From assembly GCA_949286165.1 (NCBI GenBank), contig CASDZK010000068.1, forward strand, positions 22,479-86,478: DNA of 64,000 bases. The letters are read 5' to 3'. Shown here in pieces: positions 30,560-37,468 of this stretch. Below the pieces are notes generated by a model. It was not told where the DNA came from. It saw nothing but the letters and a program-made list of their open reading frames with translations, and did not search any database. Each line of letters opens with the position of its first letter. Position 1 is the stretch's first letter. This stretch comes from an uncultured Alistipes sp. (GTDB lineage: Bacteria > Bacteroidota > Bacteroidia > Bacteroidales > Rikenellaceae). The position numbers and the translations under genes were made by a program.

Positions 30560-31429
30560 ATGGAAAAACCCGTTATCGAATTGTCGTCCGCTACCCTTTG
30601 CAGCCAGAACCGGCGCGGATACAAAGTCATACTCCGGAATGTCAATTTACAAGTATTTCCTTATGAAATGGTATATCTGATCGGGAAAGTCGGCAGCGGG
30701 AAAAGCACCCTGTTAAAAACGTTATACGGGGAACTCCCTTTGGCGGCCGGACAAGGCATGATCGTGGGAGAAGACCTGAACACGTTGAAATCCAAACGCA
30801 TTCCTTTCTTACGAAGAAAATTGGGCATGGTTTTTCAAGATTTTCAGTTGCTCGACGACCGGAATGTCTATGAAAACCTGCATTTTGTCCTGCAAGCCAC
30901 GGGATGGAAAAACAAGGCCGCCATGCACGACCGGATTCTGGAAATTCTGCAATTGGTGGGTTTGGAGCACAAAATCCGAACGTTTCCCTACAAGTTATCG
31001 GGCGGAGAACAGCAACGGCTGGCCATAGGAAGAGCCCTGCTCAACCACCCTCTAGTTATTTTGGCCGATGAACCCACCGGCAATTTGGACCCGGAAAGCT
31101 ACGAGCGCGTCATGAATTTATTCACGGACATTGCGGCTACGGGTTGCGGCGTATTGATCGCCACGCACAACATTTCGGTCATCGAACGTTTTCCGGCCCG
31201 TACCATCCGCTGTGCCAACAGAACCACAGAAGAAATAGACATCGTATCCATCTTAGGACTTGAGAACGAAACCGATCGTTTTTCAGAACAGACTTTCGGC
31301 GACATGGACAGTATTTCCGAAAATCCCGAAAACGCATGGGAATCCGGCCCGATATTTCTGGACGAGTCCGGTCATTACGAAAACGATCCTTCTTTTGAAC
31401 GAGATCCTCACGGCAAAGGTTGGTGGTAA
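30560..31429 (+). CDS. ftsE: FtsE-like ABC ATP-binding protein with acidic C-terminal extension
   Basis: FtsE pairs with the membrane protein FtsX to control peptidoglycan hydrolases during division. This 289-residue protein has Walker [10 protein letters not shown] (42-50), the Q-loop [18 protein letters not shown], the ABC signature [15 protein letters not shown], Walker [14 protein letters not shown] and the switch His in THN. The core ends near residue 222. About 65 further residues, rich in Asp, Glu, Ser and Asn, have no match in FtsE I know. No ftsX is adjacent, as is usual in Bacteroidetes. The start is the ATG at 30560; the same frame is open far upstream through dnaB but only as a shadow. 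Confidence 0.82.
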   Translation: MEKPVIELSSATLCSQNRRGYKVILRNVNLQVFPYEMVYLIGKVGSGKSTLLKTLYGELPLAAGQGMIVGEDLNTLKSKRIPFLRRKLGMVFQDFQLLDDRNVYENLHFVLQATGWKNKAAMHDRILEILQLVGLEHKIRTFPYKLSGGEQQRLAIGRALLNHPLVILADEPTGNLDPESYERVMNLFTDIAATGCGVLIATHNISVIERFPARTIRCANRTTEEIDIVSILGLENETDRFSEQTFGDMDSISENPENAWESGPIFLDESGHYENDPSFERDPHGKGWW

Positions 31430-31507
31430 TTCTTCGCCCGCTTTACGACAACCGGCCCGGTTCCTTGTCCAAAGGCGGAACGAGACCGCGAAAAGTATTG
31501 AAATCAC

Positions 31508-31538
31508 TTTCAAACACCGATTCTTTTTCGTATATTTG
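31508..31538 (+). promoter_or_regulatory. Promoter of gyrB
   Basis: TTTC (31508-31511), 19 bases, then TATATTTG (31531-31538) fit the Bacteroidetes consensus with one -33 change. The leader is about 20 bases. Confidence 0.65.
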
Positions 31539-31563
31539 CATGTTTTAACAAGCATTAAAATCA

Positions 31564-33522
31564 ATGAATTCAAACGTGGAACAAGAACAAAACAACCATA
31601 CGGAATATTCAGCCAGCAGCATTCAGGTGTTGGAAGGTCTGGAAGCCGTACGTAAACGACCGGCCATGTATATCGGCGATATCGGAATCCGGGGATTACA
31701 TCACTTGGTATATGAAGTAGTGGATAACTCCATTGACGAAGCTTTGGCCGGACATTGTACCCATATTGAAGTTTACATCAACGAAGATAATTCCATTACC
31801 GTATCGGACAACGGACGAGGTATCCCTACGGATTACCATCCAAAGGAAAAGAAATCCGCTCTGGAAGTCGTATTAACCGTACTGCATGCGGGAGGAAAAT
31901 TCGATAAAGGTTCTTACAAAGTATCCGGAGGTTTGCACGGAGTAGGTGTTTCCTGTGTAAATGCATTGTCCACCAGCCTAGAAGCAATCGTTTACCGCAA
32001 CGGTAAAATTTACAGACAGTGTTTTTCGCGCGGAACGGCATTGGCCGACGTAGAAATCATCGGAGAAACGGATAAAACAGGAACAACAATCACATTCAAG
32101 CCGGACGATACCATTTTCACGGAAACCGTATATAATTTCGACATCCTTTCCGCACGTTTGAGAGAGCTGGCTTACCTGAACAAAGGCGTCCATCTGAATA
32201 TTACCGATCGTAGGGAAAAAGACGAAAATGGACAAGACCTTCGGATCGAATACTATTCGGAAACCGGATTGAAGGATTTCATCGAATTGCTGGATGCTAA
32301 CCGAACGAAACTAACGGAAAACATCATCTATATCGAAACGGAAAAAGACGGTATTCCCGTAGAAGTCGCCATGCAATACAACACGGGATATACGGAAAAT
32401 GTACACTCTTACGTAAACAATATCAATACCATAGAAGGCGGCACGCATTTGACCGGTTTCAGACGTGCTTTGACCCGTACTTTGAAAAAATATGCGGAAG
32501 AAAGCGGCATGCTCTCCAAACTGAAACTTGAAATCAACAGTGACGATTTCCGGGAAGGGCTGACCGCCGTTATTTCCGTAAAAGTCGCCGAACCGCAATT
32601 TGAAGGGCAGACCAAGACTAAATTGGGAAACAGTGAAGTCGCAGGCAGCGTGGACCAAGCAATAACGACAGCATTGAACAACTATCTCGAAGAAAATCCG
32701 AAAGATGCCAAGGCCATCGTACAGAAAGTAATTTTAGCGGCACAAGCCCGTACGGCAGCTAAAAAAGCAAGAGAGCTAGTGCAACATAAATCAGGAATTT
32801 CCTCCGGCACTTCTTTGCCTGGAAAGTTAGCCGGTTGCACTTCGAAAGACGCCAGCAAAACCGAAATATTCCTGGTCGAAGGGGACTCTGCAGGCGGAAC
32901 GGCCAAACAAGGCAGAGATCGTATGTATCAGGCCATATTGCCTTTGCGAGGGAAAATTCTGAACGTGGAGAAAGCTATTGATCATCGGGTATTCGAAAGT
33001 GAAGAAATCCGTAACATTTTCATCGCATTGGGCGTAACGATCGGAACGGAAGAAGACAGCAAAGCGCTGAACCTTGAAAAACTGAGATACAACAAAATTA
33101 TCATCATGACCGATGCCGATGTGGACGGAAGCCATATTGCCACGCTTATCATGACCTTCTTCTTCCGCTACATGAACGACATTATCAAAAACGGGCATCT
33201 ATACATCGCCACGCCTCCGTTATACCTCGTAAAAAAAGGGAAAAACGAACGATATTGCTGGACGGAAGAAGAACGGAAACAAACCGTTGAAGAATTCGGA
33301 AGCCGCGGCGTGGAAATACAGCGTTACAAAGGGTTGGGAGAAATGAATGACCACCAGTTATGGGAAACGACTATGAATCCGGAAACCCGTATTCTTCGGC
33401 AAGTAACCATCGACAGCGCTGCCGAGGCCGACCGAATTTTCTCCATGCTTATGGGAGACGACGTGCCACCCCGACGCGAGTTTATCGAACGCCATGCCAA
33501 ATACGCCAATATAGACGCGTAA
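31564..33522 (+). CDS. gyrB: DNA gyrase subunit B
   Basis: This is the ATPase subunit of gyrase, which introduces negative supercoils. The GHKL ATPase motifs are clear: EVVDNSIDEA, DNGRGIP and GGLHGVGVSCVNAL. They are followed by the transducer domain and the TOPRIM domain with EGDSAGG and the metal-binding DADVDGSHI. The C-terminal YKGLGEMN is typical. The length of 652 fits GyrB; ParE is similar, but the opening IQVLEGLEAVRKRPAMYIGD and length favour GyrB. It is transcribed alone; a weak hairpin (8-10 bp arms at 33541-33550 and 33571-33580, T run) may terminate it. Confidence 0.94.
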   Translation: MNSNVEQEQNNHTEYSASSIQVLEGLEAVRKRPAMYIGDIGIRGLHHLVYEVVDNSIDEALAGHCTHIEVYINEDNSITVSDNGRGIPTDYHPKEKKSALEVVLTVLHAGGKFDKGSYKVSGGLHGVGVSCVNALSTSLEAIVYRNGKIYRQCFSRGTALADVEIIGETDKTGTTITFKPDDTIFTETVYNFDILSARLRELAYLNKGVHLNITDRREKDENGQDLRIEYYSETGLKDFIELLDANRTKLTENIIYIETEKDGIPVEVAMQYNTGYTENVHSYVNNINTIEGGTHLTGFRRALTRTLKKYAEESGMLSKLKLEINSDDFREGLTAVISVKVAEPQFEGQTKTKLGNSEVAGSVDQAITTALNNYLEENPKDAKAIVQKVILAAQARTAAKKARELVQHKSGISSGTSLPGKLAGCTSKDASKTEIFLVEGDSAGGTAKQGRDRMYQAILPLRGKILNVEKAIDHRVFESEEIRNIFIALGVTIGTEEDSKALNLEKLRYNKIIIMTDADVDGSHIATLIMTFFFRYMNDIIKNGHLYIATPPLYLVKKGKNERYCWTEEERKQTVEEFGSRGVEIQRYKGLGEMNDHQLWETTMNPETRILRQVTIDSAAEADRIFSMLMGDDVPPRREFIERHAKYANIDA

Positions 33523-33540
33523 AAACATAATGACTTTCAA

Positions 33541-33581
33541 CTAAAAACTGCCTGAGACACCCGTTTTGGACAGTTTTTTAG
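33541..33581 (+). terminator. Possible terminator after gyrB
   Basis: CTAAAAACTG (33541-33550) and CAGTTTTTTAG (33571-33581) pair with a 20-base loop, and the right arm contains six T. The stem is AT-rich, so it is a weaker candidate than the others. Confidence 0.4.
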
Positions 33582-33615
33582 TATTCAGTCCCAACTGCCG
33601 TAAAAATTCGATCTT

Positions 33616-34107
33616 ATGACTGCTCCGTTACAAACCACCGTATCGTCAAACGACAAAAAAGAAAAATACGAACTGTTGTTATCGCAAATCAAAGCCCTCA
33701 TCGAACGGGAAACCAACCGCACGGCATCTTTGGCCAATGTAGCCGCTGCACTGAAATCATCATTCGATTTTTTCTGGGTAGGTTTTTATTTGACGGAAAA
33801 CAACGACACGTTGGTTTTAGGGCCTTTTCAAGGAGAACCGGCCTGCACCCGCATTGCATTCGGAAAAGGAGTGTGCGGAACGGCATGGGCCAAAGGAAAA
33901 ACGATTATTGTCAATGATGTGGACAAATTCGAAGGACATATCGCATGCAGTTCATTGTCGCGTTCCGAAATAGTCGTTCCTTTAATTCGAAACGGACAAA
34001 CGGCAGGTGTTTTGGATATCGACAGCGAATATCTGTCTCACTTCGATCCAACCGACGCTTTTTATCTGGAGGCGATCGGCAAATTACTAACGCAATATTG
34101 TTTTTAA
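33616..34107 (+). CDS. msrC: Free methionine-(R)-sulfoxide reductase (GAF domain)
   Basis: This enzyme reduces free Met-R-sulfoxide with thioredoxin as electron donor. It is a 163-residue GAF-domain protein that keeps all three family cysteines: Cys77 (GEPACTRI), Cys87 (GKGVCGTAW) and Cys111 (GHIACSSLSRSEIVVPL). It also has the C-terminal GVLDIDSEYLSHFD. It is first in an apparent operon with a metal-binding lipoprotein (5 bp gap) and an ABC ATPase (12 bp gap), linking methionine-oxide repair with metal uptake under stress; the link is inference from gene order. Confidence 0.9.
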   Translation: MTAPLQTTVSSNDKKEKYELLLSQIKALIERETNRTASLANVAAALKSSFDFFWVGFYLTENNDTLVLGPFQGEPACTRIAFGKGVCGTAWAKGKTIIVNDVDKFEGHIACSSLSRSEIVVPLIRNGQTAGVLDIDSEYLSHFDPTDAFYLEAIGKLLTQYCF

Positions 34108-34112
34108 ACCGC

Positions 34113-34997
34113 ATGAAAAAACTATTCAACTACGGAATTGTCGGTTTATTATGTTTTTTTTCAATCATCATTCCGTCTTGTAACCGCTCCGTTTCTCCCA
34201 GCGACAACTCGATTGTCGTATCCATCGAACCGCTCCGTTACTTCGTAGAAAAGATAACCGACGGACAATTTCCCGTAACCGTTCTCGTTCCTTCCGGCGT
34301 AAGTCCGGAAACCTTCGAACCTTCCGCCCAAAACATCAAAGAAGCAGGCAAATCCCGGTTATTCATCGCTACGGGAGCCTTGGAAGCCGAAGCGAATTTA
34401 TTGCAGGGCATCTCCGGAACGGACCGTTTAATTCTGGCCGACAGCATTTCCCCCATAACCGGCGGACACGACCATCGCCACACAGCAACCGAAGCGCACC
34501 ATACCCTCCGAAATATCGATCCGCATATCTGGCTATCTCCTGCGGAAGCCCGGGTCATCACGCAATCCATCACCCGAAAATTATGTGCATTGTACCCAGG
34601 TTCCTGCCAGGCATTCCAACAAAACTGCACTCTGCTATTACAGCAGATCGACTCCCTGGACAGGTATATGACCCGACAATTCGCCGATATGCCATCGAAT
34701 TGTTTCATCATTTACCATCCCGCGCTGACCTATTTAGCCCGCCAATACCGCCTCAAACAAATCGCCATCGAAAAAGACGGGAAAGAACCTACCGGCAATG
34801 GACTGAAAGCGCTTATCGACACGGCCCGAACCCATAACATACGGACATTGTTCTGCCAGACCCAATTGAACAGCCAGGCCGTGCATACGATCGCGAACGA
34901 AATAAACGGCCGTGTCGAAATCATCGATCCGTTGGCACATAATTGGCTGCAAAACATGTATGCAATTACAGACGCCATAACCGGCAGCTACCAGTAA
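34113..34997 (+). CDS. znuA: Metal (Zn/Mn) ABC transporter substrate-binding lipoprotein
   Basis: This cluster A-I type metal receptor has 294 residues. It has a lipobox (IPSC, Cys23) after a short hydrophobic signal. The mature protein contains VVSIEPLRYFVEKITDG, PSGVSPETFEPSA, a His/Asp-rich loop (GGHDHRHTATEAHH) as in zinc receptors, NIDPHIWLSPAEA with a ligand His, YHPALTYLAR with the third ligand region, and IDPLAHNW. Zinc is favoured by the His loop; manganese is possible. The start is the ATG 5 bp after the msrC stop, which places the lipoprotein signal correctly. Transport needs a permease, which is not in this cluster. Confidence 0.82.
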   Translation: MKKLFNYGIVGLLCFFSIIIPSCNRSVSPSDNSIVVSIEPLRYFVEKITDGQFPVTVLVPSGVSPETFEPSAQNIKEAGKSRLFIATGALEAEANLLQGISGTDRLILADSISPITGGHDHRHTATEAHHTLRNIDPHIWLSPAEARVITQSITRKLCALYPGSCQAFQQNCTLLLQQIDSLDRYMTRQFADMPSNCFIIYHPALTYLARQYRLKQIAIEKDGKEPTGNGLKALIDTARTHNIRTLFCQTQLNSQAVHTIANEINGRVEIIDPLAHNWLQNMYAITDAITGSYQ

Positions 34998-35009
34998 AAC
35001 CAACCGCCA

Positions 35010-35756
35010 ATGTCTCAAAACCTGTTAATATCCATAAACGACGTTACAACGGGTTATGAAAACCAACCCGTTCTCAGCCATATCAATCTTACGATTCGGC
35101 AAAACGACTTCATCGGCATAATAGGTCCGAACGGAGGGGGCAAAACCACATTGTTAAAGCTGATTTTAGGTCAATTATCTCCCTGGAGCGGCAAAGTGAT
35201 TTATCACAACGACGTTCGAAATTATATCGGTTATCTGCCCCAATACAACCGTATAGACAAACAGTTTCCTATTCGTATCGAAGAAGTAGTCCTCTCCGGC
35301 CTTCAATCCCAAAAACGCATTTGGGGACGTTATACCAAAACGGACCGAATGAAAGCCGAAGAAATTATGAAAAGGTGCGGAATAGCGCATATCGCCCAAC
35401 ACAACATAGGTTCGGCTTCAGGCGGTGAACTTCAGCGAGCTTTATTATGCAGGGCTTTGATCTCACAACCTAAATTACTGGTATTGGACGAACCGAACAC
35501 ATTCGTAGATAACCAATTTGAGAAAGAATTATACCAATTATTAAAAGAGGTAAACGCGCAAATGGCGATAGTGATGGTATCACACGATTTAGGAACCATC
35601 ACTTCCTATGTAAAAACGATAGCCTGCGTAAATAGAAATTTGCACTACCATCATTCCAACATCATCACACAAGAACAATTATACAGTTACGATTGCCCGA
35701 TTTTACTAATCACTCACGGCAACGTTCCTCACACCGTACTCGATAAACACGTCTAA
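35010..35756 (+). CDS. znuC: Metal ABC transporter ATP-binding protein
   Basis: This 248-residue ATPase is of the ZnuC/MntB type. It has Walker A GPNGGGKTTLLK (39-50), the Q-loop IGYLPQYNRIDKQFPI (typical of metal transporters), the signature SGGELQRALLCRAL, Walker B LLVLDEPNTFVDN and the switch MVSHDLG. It is the last gene of msrC-znuA-znuC. The expected membrane subunit is absent; the next gene is a regulator on the other strand. The permease must be elsewhere or the system has been reduced. The last roughly 45 residues include a small His patch (LHYHHSN). Confidence 0.85.
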   Translation: MSQNLLISINDVTTGYENQPVLSHINLTIRQNDFIGIIGPNGGGKTTLLKLILGQLSPWSGKVIYHNDVRNYIGYLPQYNRIDKQFPIRIEEVVLSGLQSQKRIWGRYTKTDRMKAEEIMKRCGIAHIAQHNIGSASGGELQRALLCRALISQPKLLVLDEPNTFVDNQFEKELYQLLKEVNAQMAIVMVSHDLGTITSYVKTIACVNRNLHYHHSNIITQEQLYSYDCPILLITHGNVPHTVLDKHV

Positions 35757-35773
35757 AAGAAACCATTTTTTAT

Positions 35774-35785
35774 TTACAAATGTAA
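35774..35785. promoter_or_regulatory. Operator-like palindrome, site 1 (znuC/XRE tail)
   Basis: This is an exact TTACAAATGTAA, the first of six related palindromes around the XRE gene. It lies between the convergent znuC and XRE stop codons, where no promoter is expected. Confidence 0.55.
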
Positions 35786-35821
35786 CAATATAGATTGTCT
35801 ACATAAATAACTAACAATGAA

Positions 35822-36247
35822 TTATTTATAATAATCTCTAAACGTTCCGTCGTTGTATAGAATGACAATTCTGTCTATTTCCTTGTTCTTCTGTACTGCA
35901 TTATCAATATCTGTCTTATTATCAATTTCTTTTACATTTGTAATCCGCTCTTTTTCGTGCGATTTTTTCTCATTCGGTATATCTTCCGGCTCATCGGGAA
36001 ATAACTCGGGCAGCAAAGGTTCAGATTGCGGTAATAAAGATCGGTACATATCCCCATTTCCCAACAACAACCAATCCGGATTAAGTTTCGGGTACTTGGA
36101 AAGTAATTTTTCAATAAAATCGAAACTGGGTTTGTTTCGCCCGGATAAAATATGCGATATACTGGAAGGTTGAACCTCCAATTTTTCTGCAAAACGCAAA
36201 GCATTCAATCCCTCCGCTTGCATGAATTGATAAATTCTATTTTTCAT
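35822..36247 (-). CDS. XRE family HTH repressor-like regulator
   Basis: This 141-residue cytoplasmic DNA-binding protein has an N-terminal lambda-repressor-like HTH at residues 1-65 (FAEKLEVQPSSISHILSGRNKPSFDFIEKLL, given here in outline; the recognition helix spans about 27-36). PKLNPDWLLLGNGDMY is the common end of this domain in Bacteroidetes. Residues 70-120 are an acidic and charged linker, and the last roughly 18 (RIVILYNDGTFRDYYK) form a short conserved C-terminal segment of unknown role. The promoter is a perfect consensus, and its -7 box coincides with a TTACAAATGTAT palindrome, so autoregulation is very likely. Five more copies of the palindrome lie around and inside the gene. Confidence 0.85.
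   Translation of the reverse strand: MKNRIYQFMQAEGLNALRFAEKLEVQPSSISHILSGRNKPSFDFIEKLLSKYPKLNPDWLLLGNGDMYRSLLPQSEPLLPELFPDEPEDIPNEKKSHEKERITNVKEIDNKTDIDNAVQKNKEIDRIVILYNDGTFRDYYK
35932..35943. promoter_or_regulatory. Operator-like palindrome, site 2 (inside XRE coding sequence)
   Basis: This is an exact TTACATTTGTAA within codons for Ile-Thr-Asn-Val-Lys of the regulator. It matches the sites outside the gene base for base, which the protein sequence alone does not require. Confidence 0.5.
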
Positions 36248-36279
36248 ATTCTAAATAAAATTTGGTGCCAACACCTGGA

Positions 36280-36291
36280 TTACAAATGTAT
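36280..36291. promoter_or_regulatory. Operator-like palindrome, site 3 (on the XRE -7 box)
   Basis: TTACAAATGTAT, one base off the perfect palindrome, overlaps the -7 box TACATTTG (36283-36290, minus) of the XRE gene. A protein bound here would block RNA polymerase. Confidence 0.7.
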
Positions 36292-36314
36292 TCTTATTTT
36301 TTGATTTATCCAAA
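36283..36314 (-). promoter_or_regulatory. Promoter of the XRE regulator
   Basis: On the minus strand, TTTG (36311-36314), 20 bases, then TACATTTG (36283-36290) match the Bacteroidetes consensus exactly. The leader to the ATG at 36247 is about 29 bases. Confidence 0.8.
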
Positions 36315-36325
36315 TTCTTTTGATG

Positions 36326-36337
36326 TTACAGATGTAA
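36326..36337. promoter_or_regulatory. Operator-like palindrome, site 4 (just upstream of the XRE -33)
   Basis: TTACAGATGTAA, one base from the consensus, is centred 46 bp from site 3 and 12 bp upstream of the -33 box. Confidence 0.6.
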
Positions 36338-36584
36338 TCCAGCCTAATGTGTCATGATCACTCTTGAATATATAGTTTATATAAATAATCTAATTAACTG
36401 ATTTACAATCTAATATATTTAATTATTTAAAATAAAGACATTGTTCTACATATACATTAGATTTTAGATACTTTATCATGCGAATATTGATTTTAAGTAA
36501 ATTGAATTATAATACTGATTATCAATATTTTTACTATTATAAATATCTGATATTAATACGATTTCAATATGGGTAAAAGCAACA

Positions 36585-36630
36585 GTTATTACAAATGTAA
36601 TCACGTAATTATGATTACATTTGTAATAAC
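36585..36630. promoter_or_regulatory. Paired operator palindromes, sites 5 and 6, in a perfect 19-bp inverted repeat
   Basis: The arms 36585-36603 and 36612-36630 are exact reverse complements with an 8-base centre. Each arm contains the 12-bp palindrome itself (TTACAAATGTAA at 36589-36600, TTACATTTGTAA at 36615-36626). The centres are 26 bp apart. Each palindrome also contains a potential -7 box (TACATTTG) pointing outward from the pair's centre or away from it. Confidence 0.65.
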
Positions 36631-36765
36631 ACGCTTCTACTCCACTTATGATGACCTTTTATTGAATTCTTTCCATGAATCCTTCCTCTCCCCTTCCTGA
36701 ACCCATACAAAAGAGGAGTAAATGTTCTATTAAAAACGACTTAATTATGTTAAATAACAAACCTG

Positions 36766-36797
36766 AAAAAAACGGGAGTCGAAAAAATCGACTCCCG
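36766..36797 (-). terminator. Terminator of the CBM9-like gene
   Basis: The 10-bp GC-rich arms 36773-36782 and 36788-36797 have a 5-base loop. On the minus strand the stem is followed by seven T (36766-36772). It is 21 bp past the stop codon. Confidence 0.85.
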
Positions 36798-36817
36798 CAA
36801 TATAAAAGCAAGTAAAC

Positions 36818-37468
36818 TTATTCGAACTTTATTTTTCCGAAATATTCGGGAACATGAAAATTGGGTTCAGCAGTCGCGATCGGATACTTAGATAAAAAAT
36901 GAGGTATCGATAGAGCGTCTCCGCATTTGTAAAAATTCGCCCGGGCTTCTACTCCATTCAAAGAAGCGAATCGATGTTTAAAAAATACCGTCCGAGGAAT
37001 AATAATGGTCAAGGCCCAACTATTTTTGTCACTCGACTTCTCTTCTTCAAACGAAATCCGAGGCAAAGACGGATAACGTAAAATAGTTTTTAAAACGGTT
37101 GGTCCGGCATGTTCGGCCAACGGCTTTTCTTTTCGAAAAGCCAATAAAGCCGTTCCTATGCAGTTAAATTCAAAATTATAGTAACCCGTATCATCGAAAG
37201 AAATAAAAAATTCGACGCACGAATCGGTCCAAACCGCTCCGTTATCTTCCATAACTCGAGCCATCGTACACTCCTCTTGCACACGATATCGAAGATACAG
37301 ACAATCTTCGTCATGCGCAATGCTGAAATTTGCGGAGGGCGAATACGGATATCCTTTCCAATTGACTGTATCGATCCGGTAAGCGGGCAGAGCATCCAAC
37401 CTCCTGTTCAATTCCTCAGGCATTTCTTTTCCTGAAACGGCAATACGGGGTACTTGCAATGTTTCCAT
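36818..37468 (-). CDS. CBM9-like carbohydrate-binding domain protein, probably cytoplasmic
   Basis: This 216-residue protein resembles the family 9 carbohydrate-binding fold: FSIAHDEDCLYLRYRVQEE, WTDSCVEFFISFDDTGYYNFEFNCIG and the C-terminal NFYKCGDALSIPHFLSKYPI. It starts METLQVPRIAV with no signal peptide, which is unusual for a glycan-binding module. The start at 37468 overlaps the stop of the kinase gene in TGATG, so the two are translationally coupled. An upstream in-frame ATG at 37540 lies within the kinase and is unlikely. Its role beside a sugar-kinase-like protein is unknown; binding of a free sugar inside the cell is a guess. Confidence 0.75.
   Translation of the reverse strand: METLQVPRIAVSGKEMPEELNRRLDALPAYRIDTVNWKGYPYSPSANFSIAHDEDCLYLRYRVQEECTMARVMEDNGAVWTDSCVEFFISFDDTGYYNFEFNCIGTALLAFRKEKPLAEHAGPTVLKTILRYPSLPRISFEEEKSSDKNSWALTIIIPRTVFFKHRFASLNGVEARANFYKCGDALSIPHFLSKYPIATAEPNFHVPEYFGKIKFE

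Larger units (their letters stand above)
36248..36817. other. 570-bp AT-rich non-coding region upstream of the XRE gene
   Basis: This stretch is markedly richer in A and T than the rest of the window, especially 36340-36580. It contains the XRE promoter, four of the six TTACAAATGTAA-type palindromes and, at its right end, the terminator of the CBM9-like gene. A 46-codon frame on the plus strand (36675-36815) runs into that terminator and is doubtful. Confidence 0.6.

Noticed and set aside
33945..34112. A longer start for the metal-binding lipoprotein inside msrC
   Set aside because: The extension is basic and unrelated to transport receptors, and it would bury the lipoprotein signal that begins at 34113.
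36675..36815. A 46-codon frame next to operator sites 5 and 6, as a gene
   Set aside because: It reads through the terminator hairpin of the opposite gene and has biased, low-information composition. It is kept only as part of a finding, not as a CDS.
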